A DNA stretch of 64,000 bases. Origin: Halobacteriales archaeon QS_6_64_34 (GTDB lineage Archaea > Halobacteriota > Halobacteria > Halobacteriales > Haloarculaceae). The notes under the pieces were generated by a model that saw only the letters and a program-made list of their open reading frames with translations, was not told the origin of the DNA and did not search any database. Below are positions 18,109 to 27,723 of this stretch, piece by piece. The first letter of the stretch is position 1. The number at the start of each line of letters is the position of its first letter. The DNA lies in NCBI GenBank assembly GCA_003020925.1, contig PXRT01000004.1:80673-144672 (forward strand), in the 5' to 3' direction. Position numbers and translations under genes: made by a program.

Positions 18109-18480
18109 ATGCAACGGTCTCGGCGCGCGCTCCTGGCACTGGCTAGCGCTACGCTGGGCGCGTCACTCGCCGGCTGTGCCTCGACAGAGCCGGCCCAATC
18201 CACCGCGACCCAACAGCCGGTCCTGGAGCTGACGAGCAGCGTTGTGGCCCAGTCATCGGCCGAGGAGCCAACACGGATAGCGGCGACGCTGACGAACGCA
18301 GGGTCGGGCACCGTCTCGGTTGGTTTCGGACCGACCCTGCTGTTCTCTGACAACGGTCCCGGCGAAGAACTGGCCTCCCCGGACCCGCTCGTTATCGACG
18401 ACACGCAGACGCTCTCCGTGTCGGGCGCGGCGACACCGCTGTCCGAACAGTCAACGCAGCGAACCGAACCGGGCGAATAA
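18109..18480 (+). CDS. Small secreted lipoprotein, possibly truncated by the adjacent IS
   Basis: The protein has 123 aa. The N-terminus MQRSRRALLALASATLGAS ends in the lipobox LAGC (Cys about 23), so it should be a lipid-anchored surface protein. The rest is a beta-rich domain (RIAATLTNAGSGTVSVGFGP) resembling haloarchaeal lipoproteins with an immunoglobulin-like fold. The reading frame stops at 18480, within a few bp of the left end of an IS200/IS605 element. The last 15 or so residues (Gln/Ser/Thr/Glu) look unstructured, which suggests that the original C-terminus was lost when the element inserted. Function unknown. Confidence 0.6.
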   Translation: MQRSRRALLALASATLGASLAGCASTEPAQSTATQQPVLELTSSVVAQSSAEEPTRIAATLTNAGSGTVSVGFGPTLLFSDNGPGEELASPDPLVIDDTQTLSVSGAATPLSEQSTQRTEPGE

Positions 18481-18643
18481 ATCGAAAAACCGGACTGTCA
18501 GTTACAGCGGTAGCGAGGCGAAAGCCCATCGGCTTTAACCGTGGGATGAAGCCGACAACTGGGAACCAATCCACGTTCATAGCCACGTCCGGGGTTAGAT
18601 GTTTGCGTATCATTTTTAGGTGAATGGTTTCTATATATTGACG

Positions 18644-19082
18644 ATGCCTCGTGGGTTCGACAGGGAACGTACCAACGTCCACAAACTCCAGTACCACTTT
18701 ATCTGGTGTCCGAAGTCAAGCAAAGCGTAGCTTTGCGTACATCGCGGAGCTTCGCTCCGCTCAGTACCGCAAATCGGTGCTTGAGGGCGAGGTACGCACC
18801 CATCTCGAAGAACTCATCGAGGAGAAAGCCGACGAACTCGACTTGGAGATACTGGAGTTAGCGATTCGTCCCGACCACGTACACCTGTTCATCACGGGCG
18901 ACCCGACGCTCGCCCCGAACAAGATAATGCAACAGGTCAAAGGCTACTCCTCGCGCCGACTTCGGGACGAGTTCAATTTTGGTCTCCCCTCGCTGTGGAC
19001 ACGCTCGTACTTCGTCTCAAGTGCTGGCGACGTGTCCAGCGAGGTCATCGAGGAGTACATCGACGCCCAAGCAGGTGAGTAG
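18644..19082 (+). pseudogene. tnpA: IS200/IS605 transposase TnpA, disrupted by a 49-bp insertion
   Basis: From ATG 18644 the frame reads MPRGFDRERTNVHKLQYHF and IWCPK, then meets an inserted 49 bp (18716-18764) that brings an in-frame stop and a +1 shift. The Y1 transposase sequence resumes exactly at 18765 as YRKSVLEGEVRTHLEELIEE and continues with LAIRPDHVHLFI (the HUH motif region, H-V-H), YSSRRLRDEF and a SAGDVSSEVIEEYI tail. Removing the insert restores one frame joining CPK to YRK, as in intact relatives. A 143-residue frame from 18651 covers the second part but starts in the wrong frame, so a functional protein is unlikely. Confidence 0.8.
18716..18764. repeat. 49-bp double-palindrome insertion inside tnpA
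   Basis: The insert contains two consecutive inverted repeats: GCAAAGCGTAGCTTTGC at 18720-18736 and GCGGAGCTTCGCTCCGC at 18744-18760. It interrupts tnpA cleanly between the codons for CPK and YRK. The length, 49 bp, is not a multiple of three. I see no clear target duplication. Confidence 0.7.
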
Positions 19083-19084
19083 CC

Positions 19085-20239
19085 ATGCAACAGACAGTCA
19101 AAACCACGGTGCGGGTCAAACTCCACACGCTGACCAACAGGAAGGCTGACCTGCTCGCCCGAGAGTACGAGGCGTTCCAGACTGAGGTTCACGGCGGAGA
19201 CGCCGACCTGTACTCTGCAACCGACCAGCAGGCGTCGAAGGTACAACGGCAGAAAGACCCAAATCCCGGTACCAAGCAACCTGTCGTCCTTCGCAACGAC
19301 GTGTTCGACGTGGCCTACGACGAAGACACCGTTCTCTCGTCGTGGTGGGTGAAAGTCCCTGTATATGACCCCGAGAAAGGACAGGGCAACTCCATCTGGT
19401 GTCCAGCTCACGTCCCACGAAAGGACGCACAACTCGTTCGTAACGGGAATCTTCGAGACAGCGAACTGGTGCGCCGTGACGGTAACTGGTACGTGCATCT
19501 CGTCGTCAAGCGGTCTGTGACCGTCCAAGACGAGTACGACGACATGCTGGCCATCGACATGGGCGCACGGTGGGTCGCCACCTGCGCGTTCCTCTCTGAC
19601 CGCAAAACCACGTTCTACGGCGAGGAAGTACGCCGTATCCGCGAACACTACAAGCAACTCCGCAAGTCCATCGGGAAAGCCAAACCCCGACAGGGACAGC
19701 AGGTAATTGAGCGTATCGGGGACGCCGAAGCGCGGAAGGTAGACGACCGCCTCCACAAGATTGCTCGCCAAATCGTGGAGGATGCCGAGGAACGGAACGC
19801 GGTCATCGTAGTGGGCGACCTCGGTGGGATTCGCAAGGACAACGACAAAGGGCGGTACGTCAACGACAAGACCCACAAGATGCCGTTCGCCCGCTTGCTG
19901 AACTCCATCGAGTACAAAGCCTACGACGCTGGTATCGACGTGCAGTTGGTCGAAGAATACGACACGTCTCAGACGTGCAATCGGTGTGCCTGCGAGGGCG
20001 TCCGTGAAACGCAGGGACGGTTCGAATGTCCCGAATGTGGACTCGATGACAACGCCGACAAGAACGGTGCACTGAACATCGGCAAACGAGCCTTAGGCAA
20101 GTTCTCGAAACCGCTGTCCGAGGCGGGGGCCGTACTGGCACGGCCCGAAACGCAGGTCATCGTCCAACGTGACGACGAACCTGCGAACCTCCCGCTACTC
20201 GTGGACTCAACCCCCAGTGGGGGAACCCCACGGCTTTAG
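19085..20239 (+). CDS. tnpB: TnpB-family RNA-guided nuclease homolog (IS605-type), RuvC-II Glu apparently replaced
   Basis: The protein has 384 aa, starting 2 bp after the tnpA stop. It has an N-terminal wedge/REC-like region, RuvC-I LAIDMGARW (Asp about 158), RuvC-II region VVGDLGGIRKD (about 241), a zinc ribbon CNRCACEG...CPECG (about residues 297-317) and RuvC-III DDNADKNGALNIG. Active TnpB proteins have E-N/D-L at RuvC-II; here Gly occupies the Glu position. TnpB proteins are programmed by an RNA from the transposon right end and cut DNA at the donor site. Loss of the Glu would leave an RNA-guided binder at most, unless another residue compensates. Confidence 0.88.
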   Translation: MQQTVKTTVRVKLHTLTNRKADLLAREYEAFQTEVHGGDADLYSATDQQASKVQRQKDPNPGTKQPVVLRNDVFDVAYDEDTVLSSWWVKVPVYDPEKGQGNSIWCPAHVPRKDAQLVRNGNLRDSELVRRDGNWYVHLVVKRSVTVQDEYDDMLAIDMGARWVATCAFLSDRKTTFYGEEVRRIREHYKQLRKSIGKAKPRQGQQVIERIGDAEARKVDDRLHKIARQIVEDAEERNAVIVVGDLGGIRKDNDKGRYVNDKTHKMPFARLLNSIEYKAYDAGIDVQLVEEYDTSQTCNRCACEGVRETQGRFECPECGLDDNADKNGALNIGKRALGKFSKPLSEAGAVLARPETQVIVQRDDEPANLPLLVDSTPSGGTPRL

Positions 20240-20250
20240 CCGTGTGGAGG
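20060..20250 (+). ncRNA. Candidate omegaRNA / sense-overlapping transcript of tnpB
   Basis: In IS605-type elements the guide RNA scaffold is encoded by the 3' part of tnpB and the right end, and sense-overlapping RNAs at this position are described for haloarchaeal IS1341-type genes. Here the interval contains CCCCCAGTGGGGG and CCACGGCTTTAGCCGTG hairpins next to the element end. The boundaries are estimated; the transcript is inferred from family knowledge, not observed. Confidence 0.35.
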
Positions 20251-20253
20251 ATG

Positions 20254-21624
20254 TCAGTTCACGATAGCGGCTTCGAGCAGTTCGAGCGGGTGGCGAATCT
20301 CGTAGCCGGTGCCGTGTTCCATCTGCATCGCGCAGGTGGGACACTCGGTCATGCCGACCTCGCCGTCGGCGTGCTCCATGTGCTCGAACATCTCCTCGCC
20401 GATGTCCATGGACTTCTCGTATTTCTCCTCTTTCCAGCCGTAGGTGCCCGAGATGCCCGAACAGGACTCGCCGACGTCCTCGATGCCGGCGCCATCGAGG
20501 TCACGGAACAGCTCGACGGACTGGCGTTCCAGCCCCTGGTTGCGGGCGTGACACGGCGCGTGGTAGGCGAACTCCTCTGCCAGCTCCCCGGAGACCTCTG
20601 CCGCCTGGACGTCCGCTTTGACGTCCTCGTGGATGCGCAGGTACTCGACGGCCTCGAAGGTGTTCGAGGAGACCTTCTCGATGCCGTCGATGTCGAACAG
20701 CTCGGGGTACTCCTGGCGCAGCGCCATCGAACAGGAGGTACACGACGCGATGGCGTCGTACCCCTGGTCGACGAGGTCGGACATCGAGGAGACGTTGACC
20801 TCGGCGTGGCGACGGGCGTCGTCGAGCATCCCGTTGGCGAACATGGGCGTTCCGGAGCACTTCTGCTCGGGGGCGACGACCTCGTAGCCGTAGTGCTCGT
20901 AGACCCGGACCATCGCCTTGGCGACGCCGACGGTGTTGTAGTTGGAGTAACAGCCATGGAAGTACGCCACCTTCCTGTCGGCGTTGCGGTCGAGCCCCAG
21001 TTCTTCACGGCGCTGCTGGGCGTTCCGCCGGGAGGCGTCGGCGCCGCCGCGTTCGGCCCACCACTCGCGGAACGTCTGGGGCGCGAAATCGGGGAAGTCA
21101 CGCTCCTTGGTGACGCCCATCGTCTTCTCCATGAGCCAGCGGGCCGGCCCGAAGTTCATCGCCCAAGTCGAGAGGCGCGGGACTTTGCTGGCGATAGATG
21201 CCGAGAGCCGGTAGTTCGAGAGGATGCGGTTGCGCCAGTACTCGATGTCCGTCTTGGACATCTGCTCTTCGACGTACTCCCCGCGAGCCGTGTTGTGCAT
21301 CTGGCTGAGCGGGACGCCCGACGGACAGGCGTTGTCACAGCGCATGCAGTTCGAACACGACATCACGGAGTCGTCTATCTCGTAGTCGTCGTCGGTCTGT
21401 TTGAGCCGCCACTGCTCGGGACCCTGGAACTTCGGGCCGGGGAAGTCGTCGTCGACCTCCGCGACCGGACAGTTCGTATCACACACCGAGCACTTGAAAC
21501 AGGAGTCGGCACCGGGTCGCAGGTCGAAGTCGTTGCTGTCGGGGAAGACATCGACGGGCTCGAAGTCGTGGCCCGTGTTCGGTTCGACTGGGTCGAAGTC
21601 TGTTGGGGATTGTGCGTCGCTCAT
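20254..21624 (-). CDS. glpC: Anaerobic-type glycerol-3-phosphate dehydrogenase subunit C
   Basis: The protein has 456 aa. Two [4Fe-4S] motifs lie near the N-terminus (CFKCSVCDTNCP about residues 42-53 and CSNCMRCDNACP about 89-100), followed by two CCG (cysteine-rich) domains: FHGCYSNYN...KCSG with SCTSC, and APCHARN...ESCSG with ECPTC. GlpC anchors the GlpAB flavoprotein and passes electrons to menaquinone. The start overlaps the glpB stop by 4 bp (ATGA type). The IS200/IS605 right end abuts the stop codon but leaves the native ending (AAIVN) in place. Confidence 0.95.
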   Translation of the reverse strand: MSDAQSPTDFDPVEPNTGHDFEPVDVFPDSNDFDLRPGADSCFKCSVCDTNCPVAEVDDDFPGPKFQGPEQWRLKQTDDDYEIDDSVMSCSNCMRCDNACPSGVPLSQMHNTARGEYVEEQMSKTDIEYWRNRILSNYRLSASIASKVPRLSTWAMNFGPARWLMEKTMGVTKERDFPDFAPQTFREWWAERGGADASRRNAQQRREELGLDRNADRKVAYFHGCYSNYNTVGVAKAMVRVYEHYGYEVVAPEQKCSGTPMFANGMLDDARRHAEVNVSSMSDLVDQGYDAIASCTSCSMALRQEYPELFDIDGIEKVSSNTFEAVEYLRIHEDVKADVQAAEVSGELAEEFAYHAPCHARNQGLERQSVELFRDLDGAGIEDVGESCSGISGTYGWKEEKYEKSMDIGEEMFEHMEHADGEVGMTECPTCAMQMEHGTGYEIRHPLELLEAAIVN

Positions 21625-22895
21625 CGTGCCTCCGCTGCAGCGTTCTCGCCTGCCACGTAGCCTGTCGCAATCGACACTCCGCTACCGGATTTCTCTGTGG
21701 CGAAGTCATAGCCGCCAAGCACCGACCCCGCCGCCCGCAGGTTCTCGTACTGGACTGCGCTGTTGGCGGTCAGCGGGCGCAGGGTCCCGTCGGTCTCGAC
21801 GCCGAAACTGGCAAAGGGGTGGTCACCGAAGGCGTCGCCGTCGAACCACTCGTAGCGGTCCTCACCGTGTTCGATGTGACAGTCGAAAATCGGTTCGTAC
21901 ACTTCCTCGCGGTCGGACTCGATGCCTTTGCCGACGAGCCCGCCGGTCGCGAGGATGTACTGGTCGGCGCTGTTTGGAATCCGTGCGCCGTTTTTCTCAA
22001 TGTACACCGTCTCTATCCTGTCGCCGTCGGCGTCGAAGTCGACGACGGGGTTGCCGGTCTCGAAGCTCGCGCCGGACTCATCGAGTGCCTCGAAGAGAGC
22101 GTCCTCGAGGCGGAGCCCCGGCAGCGACGGCGGCCCCATCGGGACCTCGAAGACCTCGGCGCCGATTTTCTCTTCCAGTGTCGCCCGGACCGCGTCCGTG
22201 TGGGCGTCGCCCAAAACTGCGGGGAAGCCGACCCGCGCTTCCGTGTCCCGAACGGTGTTTACCCGTTCGGCCAGCGCGTCGCGGGCGCCTTTCTTGCGGC
22301 CCCGCACCGCCACCTCGCCGTTGTTGTCGAGCAGCTTGGCGTAGCGGGTAATCTTCGCGTCGGCCTGCAGGTCCCCCGGGAAACGGATGGTCTCGCCCCG
22401 GACGTCGAAGGGGACGCCGGCCGCCTCCAGGTGGGCAGCGGCGTGTGGCGCGTCGAAGTCGACCAGTGACTCGAGACCCACCAGCAACACGTCGCGGTCG
22501 TCACTTGCCAGCCCCGCCTGGGCGCCGGTCGGATACCGCGCCGTCGGTTTGACCGTTCCGCCGTGTGTCGGGAGCAAGGCGTTGGTGTCGGTGTGGTCGC
22601 CCCGATAGTCGGTCACCTCGTCGAACATCGACATCGACTCCCGAACCGTGTCGACGCCGACCTGCTGGTACGGATGTGACTCGTGTAAGTCGCTCATCGC
22701 CGCGTACGGGTCCGTTACCGGGCCCTCGCCGTCGGGCGTGTAGCCCAGCAAGTCCACCAGCCCGGAGGCGTGGCGCAGCGAACTCTGTTTGTACGAGACC
22801 AGGCGCACGTCCGCGCCCTCGCGTGTGGCCTTGAGGGCGCTGGTCAGCCCGGCGAGCCCGCCGCCGATGACCAGCACCTCGGAGTTAATCGCCAT
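21621..22895 (-). CDS. glpB: Anaerobic-type glycerol-3-phosphate dehydrogenase subunit B
   Basis: The protein has 424 aa from ATG 22895; the longer frame from 22949 would extend far into glpA and is rejected. The FAD dinucleotide motif [17 protein letters not shown] is at the N-terminus, and [20 protein letters not shown] at the C-terminus closes the FAD site. It forms a heterodimer with GlpA to oxidise sn-glycerol-3-phosphate to DHAP. The start overlaps glpA by 11 bp. Confidence 0.95.
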   Translation of the reverse strand: MAINSEVLVIGGGLAGLTSALKATREGADVRLVSYKQSSLRHASGLVDLLGYTPDGEGPVTDPYAAMSDLHESHPYQQVGVDTVRESMSMFDEVTDYRGDHTDTNALLPTHGGTVKPTARYPTGAQAGLASDDRDVLLVGLESLVDFDAPHAAAHLEAAGVPFDVRGETIRFPGDLQADAKITRYAKLLDNNGEVAVRGRKKGARDALAERVNTVRDTEARVGFPAVLGDAHTDAVRATLEEKIGAEVFEVPMGPPSLPGLRLEDALFEALDESGASFETGNPVVDFDADGDRIETVYIEKNGARIPNSADQYILATGGLVGKGIESDREEVYEPIFDCHIEHGEDRYEWFDGDAFGDHPFASFGVETDGTLRPLTANSAVQYENLRAAGSVLGGYDFATEKSGSGVSIATGYVAGENAAAEAR

Positions 22896-24615
22896 CTCGG
22901 CGTCCTCCGTCGGCGGCCACGTCGGCAGTCCTCGGGGCCTCGCCCGCACTCACGCCGCTGTCGAAGGCGGCGAAGTCGACCGGGTTCCCATCGGCCGGGT
23001 CGTTGTCGCGGTTCTGCGTCGTCGAGTGGAGCGCGTAGTTCAGCGCGGCCTGTGAGAGCTGTTCGCCCCACAGGGCGTGGCGTTGCCCCTTCCAGCGTTC
23101 CTGGAGCAGTTCGTCCCACGCCTCGCGAGCGATGTCCTCGCTGTACTCGCCGTGGAGTTCGCTGGCCAGGCGGCTACAACAGAAGCCCCCCTGGCAGTTC
23201 CCCATCGAGGCGCGGGTCCGGATGCGGACCGCGTTGAGGTCCGAGCCCGACTGTTCGATGGCGTCCTGGACCTCCGCGCGGGTCACGCCCTCACACCCAC
23301 AGACCGTCGGATTGGGGTCGCTGGTCTTGAGTACCTCGTCGGCCCGCGAGCCCAGCCGTTCGACGCTGCGCCGGCCGATTGGCGAGCGCAGCCCGAACTC
23401 GTCCATGTAATCCCGGAGCACCGAGAAGTCCTCGCTGCCCGGCAGGGGCTCGTCGGCGGTTCGACACTCGGCGTCGATATCGAACTTGGCACAGACGTGG
23501 TCGGAAATCTCCTCGCCCATCATCCGGTAGGTCGTGAACTTCCCGCCGACGATGGAGGTCATCCCCTGGAGGTCGTCCCGCTCGTCGTGGTCGAGCAGGA
23601 AGTAGTCCCGGGTGATGTCCGTCGGGTCGTCGCTGCCGACGTCCGGGGGCTCGTACAGCGGACGCACGCCCCAGAACGAGCGGATGGTTCGGGCCTCTTC
23701 GAGCATCGGCACGAGCTCTTTGAGGGTGTCTATCATCTTATCGACCTCCCAGCCCTCTTCGGGGTAGTCCTCTGGGTCCTCGACCTCCTCGTCGGTCGTC
23801 CCCAGGATGGCTGTCGTCTCGTGGGGGACGACGATATCGGCGTCGCCTTTCGGTTTGCAGCGGTTGATGACCGTATCGACCTGGCGGATATTCATGATGG
23901 TCATCACGCCCTTGGAGGGACGCACCGCGATGTCGACGTCGGCCATGTCGCCGATGCGGCCGGCCCACGCGCCCGTCGCGTTGATGACGTAGTCCGCACG
24001 AATCTCCTCGGTGCCGCCTTCGGTGCCGTGGACGCGCTTGCCCGACCCGGAGGCGTGGTCCACTTCGAGGCCGACGACTTCGCCGCCCTCGATGATGAGG
24101 TCCGTGACCTTCGAGTGGGTCTCGATGCGAGCGCCGTGTTCCTCGGCGCTTGCGGCGTTGGCGACGACGAGTCGGAACGGGTCGATAGCGCCGTCGGGGA
24201 CGGTGATTGCTTTCTCGACGTCTTTCGCGAGGTGTGGCTCCATCGCGCGGGCCTCTTCCCCTGAGATGACCTCGGCGGGGATGCCACACTCCTTGCAGCC
24301 GTCGAGTTTCTTCTGGAAGTACTCCTCCGAGTCCTCGGGGCGTTTGACGAACAGGCCACCGGTCATCTCAACGCAGTGAGTCGCGATATCCCGCAGGACT
24401 CGGTTTTCCTCGATACATTCGGTCGCGCTGGCCTGGTCGGCCACGGCGTACCGGCCCCCGCTGTGGAGAAGTCCGTGCATTCGGCCGGTCGTTCCATGTG
24501 TCAGGTTCCCTTGCTCGACCAGCGTGACATCGAGCCCCCGCATAGCGAGGTCCCTGGCGATGCCAATACCGGTCGAACCGCCGCCGATGACGGCGATATG
24601 TGGTGTCCGTGCCAT
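22885..24615 (-). CDS. glpA: Anaerobic-type glycerol-3-phosphate dehydrogenase subunit A
   Basis: The protein has 576 aa from ATG 24615. FAD motif [19 protein letters not shown], then [14 protein letters not shown], which is characteristic of GlpA/GlpD, and a C-terminal BFD-like [2Fe-2S] domain with [11 protein letters not shown] and [10 protein letters not shown]. It catalyses G3P oxidation with GlpB. An alternative ATG at 24642 lies only about 10 bp from the TATA-like AAAATAAAG (about 24649-24657), so the transcript should begin downstream of it and ATG 24615 is preferred. It heads the glpABC operon. Confidence 0.95.
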   Translation of the reverse strand: MARTPHIAVIGGGSTGIGIARDLAMRGLDVTLVEQGNLTHGTTGRMHGLLHSGGRYAVADQASATECIEENRVLRDIATHCVEMTGGLFVKRPEDSEEYFQKKLDGCKECGIPAEVISGEEARAMEPHLAKDVEKAITVPDGAIDPFRLVVANAASAEEHGARIETHSKVTDLIIEGGEVVGLEVDHASGSGKRVHGTEGGTEEIRADYVINATGAWAGRIGDMADVDIAVRPSKGVMTIMNIRQVDTVINRCKPKGDADIVVPHETTAILGTTDEEVEDPEDYPEEGWEVDKMIDTLKELVPMLEEARTIRSFWGVRPLYEPPDVGSDDPTDITRDYFLLDHDERDDLQGMTSIVGGKFTTYRMMGEEISDHVCAKFDIDAECRTADEPLPGSEDFSVLRDYMDEFGLRSPIGRRSVERLGSRADEVLKTSDPNPTVCGCEGVTRAEVQDAIEQSGSDLNAVRIRTRASMGNCQGGFCCSRLASELHGEYSEDIAREAWDELLQERWKGQRHALWGEQLSQAALNYALHSTTQNRDNDPADGNPVDFAAFDSGVSAGEAPRTADVAADGGRRDGD

Positions 24616-25250
24616 CTGTTGTATCTCGGCTTTGGACCACATACACTTTATTTTACCGCTAAACAGGGGTCCGCCAGTAAATTTTATTAGTAATCATGAA
24701 TGTTACTGCACCCCACAGTCACGGGCGAACTGGGAGCACCCTATCTATCCCGCAAGAGGCTCGCGACAACATCTCCCGTAGTGGATCGCCCGTACGTGTG
24801 ACCTTCGACCCGTGCGTAAAGAATCATTCAGTGTTCAATACGAAGGCCGAAACTTTTACGAAATGGATATAACAGTGGCAGTTCACCCGAGATAATTAAA
24901 CGATTTCGCGATGGACACGGTTTATCATATATTTTACTGGCCCTCTGTCGCGTGACGGAATAATAGGCAAATACACCCGTATTTTTCGCCGTTCCACCGG
25001 CATCGAGTGCGCCAGAGCCCCCACCGTGCGTAGAGAAATAGTTCAATAAGCGTGAAAAATTGCGTAATAATCCCAAAGTGGATAGGTCTAATCCGGCGAA
25101 TATCCGCTTTAACTCATCTCATACCCGGTCTTAGCTGTTTTTTACTACCTCTCGGACGGCAGCAGTAATCTTTATAATGATTCACTATATTGTTTACTCT
25201 CAAGGCGGGGTCTTGGATAAACAAGGTCCGCCCAACGGAGAACACACACA
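24616..25250. promoter_or_regulatory. Divergent glpA / glpK control region
   Basis: This 635-bp AT-rich region has no convincing gene. The glpA TATA-like box is near 24650. An inverted repeat AGTAATCATGAATGTTACT lies at 24689-24707 (5-bp arms plus an inner TCATGA palindrome), a candidate regulator site. For glpK, TTTATAATG near 25170-25179 is the best TATA candidate, which leaves a leader of about 50 nt. No glpR-type gene is present in the window. Confidence 0.4.
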
Positions 25251-26652
25251 ATGGCAGACACAGCGGCCAAGTCGTCACAAACGCATATGAGAAGCACGAA
25301 CAGATTTACCCGGAGCCCGGTTGGGTCGAACACGACCCGATGGAGATCTGGGAGAACACAAAAGACGTCGTGACCACAGGTCTCGACGAAGCCGACCTCG
25401 ACCCCGAGCAGCTCGAGGCCATCGGCATCACGAACCAGCGTGAGACCACGATTGTGTGGGACAAGGAGACCGGCAAGCCGGTCCACAACGCGCTGGTCTG
25501 GCAGGACCGACGGACGACCGACCGCGTCGAGGAGATTCAGGAAGCGGACAAGGTCGAATGGATTCGCGAGAAGACCGGCCTCGAATGCGACGCGTACTTC
25601 TCGGCGACCAAGACCGAGTGGATTCTCGACAACGCCGAGCCCCTGAAGATGGAGGCCTCCCGTGGCGAGGACGTTCGCAAGCGAGCCGAGCAGGGCGAAC
25701 TCCTCATGGGGACCATCGACACGTGGGTTATCTACAACCTCACCGGCAACCACATCACGGACGTTTCCAACGCATCCCGGACGATGCTGTACAACATCCG
25801 TGACCTCGAGTGGGACGACGAACTCCTCGAGGAGTTCGGCGTGCCCAAATCGATGGTTCCGGAAGTCCGACCGTCCTCGGACGAGAACACCTACGGCAGC
25901 ACGGACGCCGACGGGTTCCTCGGTGCAGAGGTGCCCGTCGCAGGCGCGCTGGGTGACCAGCAGGCCGCGCTGTTCGGCCAGACCTGTTTCGACGAAGGTG
26001 ACGCGAAAAACACCTACGGGACCGGTTCGTTCTACCTCATGAACACCGGGACCGAAGCCGTCGCGTCCGACCACGGGCTCCTGACCACCATCGGCTTCCA
26101 GATGTCCGGTGAGCCGGTCCAGTACGCCCTCGAAGGCGCCATCTTCATCACTGGTGCCGCCATCGAGTGGCTCGAAGACGTCGACCTCATCAACAACGCC
26201 GCCCAGACGGCGGAACTGGCCCGCTCCGTGGATTCGACGGACGGTGTCTACATGGTCCCGGCCTTCACCGGCCTGGGTGCCCCCCACTGGGACGGCCGCG
26301 CCCGAGGTACCATCGTCGGCATGACGCGTGGTACCCGGAAAGAGCACATCGTGCGTGCACGACCCTGCGTGTCGACGGTGGTGCAGTCAAGAACAACTTC
26401 CTCTGTCAGCTCCAGTCCGACATCATCCAGACGGACATCGCGCGACCGGAGGTCGACGAGACCACGGCGCTGGGCTCGGCGTACGCCGCCGGCCTCGCCG
26501 TCGGCTACTGGGACACCGTCGACGAGCTGCGAGACAACTGGCAGATAGACCACGAGTTCAGCCCCGAGAAGGACGCTGAAGAGGTCGACAAGCTCTACAA
26601 CCGCTGGGACGACGCTGTCGAGAAGTCCCTCGACTGGGCACAGGAGGAATAA
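25251..26652 (+). pseudogene. glpK: Glycerol kinase with two frameshifting internal deletions
   Basis: The gene begins ATG GCA GAC ACA (MADT) at 25251 but then jumps to SGQVVTNAYEKHEQIYPEPG in another frame, so about 20 residues holding the first phosphate-binding loop (DQGTTGTR in relatives) are missing. The middle is highly conserved (ITNQRETTIVWD, GTIDTWVIYNLTG, ALGDQQAALFGQTCF, TYGTGSF, FTGLGAPHWD, GMTRGTRKEHIVRA). At about 26354 a second deletion removes about 25 residues between HIVRA and TLRVDGGAVKNN and again changes frame; the C-terminus ends at 26652 in frame 3. No single frame encodes a full kinase. Intact relatives are about 510 aa. A recent null allele, a sequencing or assembly error, or unusual decoding are the alternatives. 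Confidence 0.85.
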
Positions 26653-26655
26653 CAT

Positions 26656-27723
26656 ATGAGTGCAGTACTCCAACTCGGCTTCGACACGCCGACCGCGCTG
26701 GTCTACTGGCTCATCGCCGCCTTCGGTGGGGGCGCGTTCGGTGCGGCCATCGGTGCACTGCCGGCGTTCTGTTTCACCGGCTTCGCGGTCATCGCCGGCG
26801 AAGCGGCGAACGCCATCGGTATCAGCGGTGTCGAGGGTGCCGAACTCGGTGCGTCCGGAATAACCGGTCTCGTCGGCTTCGGTCCGGTGTTCGGTCCGCA
26901 CATCTCCTTTGCAGCAGGTGCGGCCGCAGCCGCCTACGCCGCAAAGAAGGAAGGCGCCATGCCGCCCCAGGAAGACGGCGGCTACCACCCCGGTAAGGAC
27001 ATCGCCTACGCGCTCGGGACCCGTCCCGACGTCCTCGCCGTCGGTGGTGCCTTCGGTATCTTCGGCGCTCTCTGCAACAACGTGCTTGCAACCTTCGTCG
27101 CCTCGGCAGTCGCCTTCGACACCATCGCGTTCACGGTGTTCTTCTCTGCACTACTCCACCGTGTCGTCTTCGGCTACTCGCTGTTTGGCTCACCCGGCGG
27201 CAGTGGCTACTTCGACATGACGCCGTTCGAGAACGGCGAAGAGGTCGCCGCCGACGGTGGCAGCGAGGTCATGCGCCCGGCCGTCGAGCCGTGGCTCCCC
27301 CACCAGTACACCTGGGGCAACGTCGCCATGATCGGCCTCGTCGCCGGGCTGCTCGGTGGCTTCCTCGTCATCTCGACGGGGAGCATGTTCCTCGGCTTCG
27401 GTATCTCCGCGGCGTCCCTAACCTTCCTGAACCTGGGCGTCGAGAAGATTCCGGTGACCCACCACATGACGCTGCCCGCCAGCGCCGGCGCGGCCGCGCT
27501 CGTGAGTGACCCGTCCGGGTCCGGCCAGGTCGTCGCCATCATCATCGCCGGTGTCTTCGGCATGGCCGGTGCGCTCATCGGTGAGGCCGGCCAGCGTGTG
27601 TTCTACGCACACGGCGACACCCACGTCGACCCGCCCGCGTTCGCTATCTTCGTCTGCACGCTCATCATCGGCGTCCTTGGCGTCGCCGGTGTCACGCAGC
27701 GAGGGCTGTTTGTCCCCTTCTAA
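26656..27723 (+). CDS. Multi-pass membrane protein of the glycerol locus (candidate glycerol transporter)
   Basis: The protein has 355 aa and about 8-10 hydrophobic spans rich in Gly and Ala (LVYWLIAAFGGGAFGAAIGA, ITGLVGFGPVFGPHISFAAG, IGLVAGLLGGFLVIS, VVAIIIAGVFGMAG). It starts 3 bp after the glpK stop, so it should belong to the same operon. Haloarchaea commonly carry a protein of this type directly after glpK. That position makes glycerol uptake the obvious guess, but it shows no aquaglyceroporin NPA motifs, and its function is not established from sequence. Confidence 0.75.
   Translation: MSAVLQLGFDTPTALVYWLIAAFGGGAFGAAIGALPAFCFTGFAVIAGEAANAIGISGVEGAELGASGITGLVGFGPVFGPHISFAAGAAAAAYAAKKEGAMPPQEDGGYHPGKDIAYALGTRPDVLAVGGAFGIFGALCNNVLATFVASAVAFDTIAFTVFFSALLHRVVFGYSLFGSPGGSGYFDMTPFENGEEVAADGGSEVMRPAVEPWLPHQYTWGNVAMIGLVAGLLGGFLVISTGSMFLGFGISAASLTFLNLGVEKIPVTHHMTLPASAGAAALVSDPSGSGQVVAIIIAGVFGMAGALIGEAGQRVFYAHGDTHVDPPAFAIFVCTLIIGVLGVAGVTQRGLFVPF

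Larger units (their letters stand above)
18490..20252 (+). mobile_element. IS200/IS605-family element with damaged tnpA and a tnpB
   Basis: The element spans from a subterminal hairpin region on the left (GGCGAAAGCCCATCGGCTTT at about 18516-18535) to the typical haloarchaeal right end (AACCCCACGGCTTTAGCCGT, 20224-20243). GTCAGTT occurs at both margins (about 18498 and 20253). It sits between the lipoprotein gene and the 3' end of glpC without disrupting glpC. Exact cleavage sites are not determined. Because tnpA is broken, movement would need a TnpA supplied in trans. Confidence 0.75.

Noticed and set aside
20242..21660. 472-codon plus-strand frame opposite glpC
   Set aside because: A shadow; glpC has two ferredoxin motifs and CCG domains.
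23077..24264. 395-codon plus-strand frame opposite glpA
   Set aside because: A shadow with no recognisable domain.
25172..26347. 391-codon minus-strand frame opposite glpK
   Set aside because: Longer than any intact glpK frame only because glpK is broken; it has no motif of its own.
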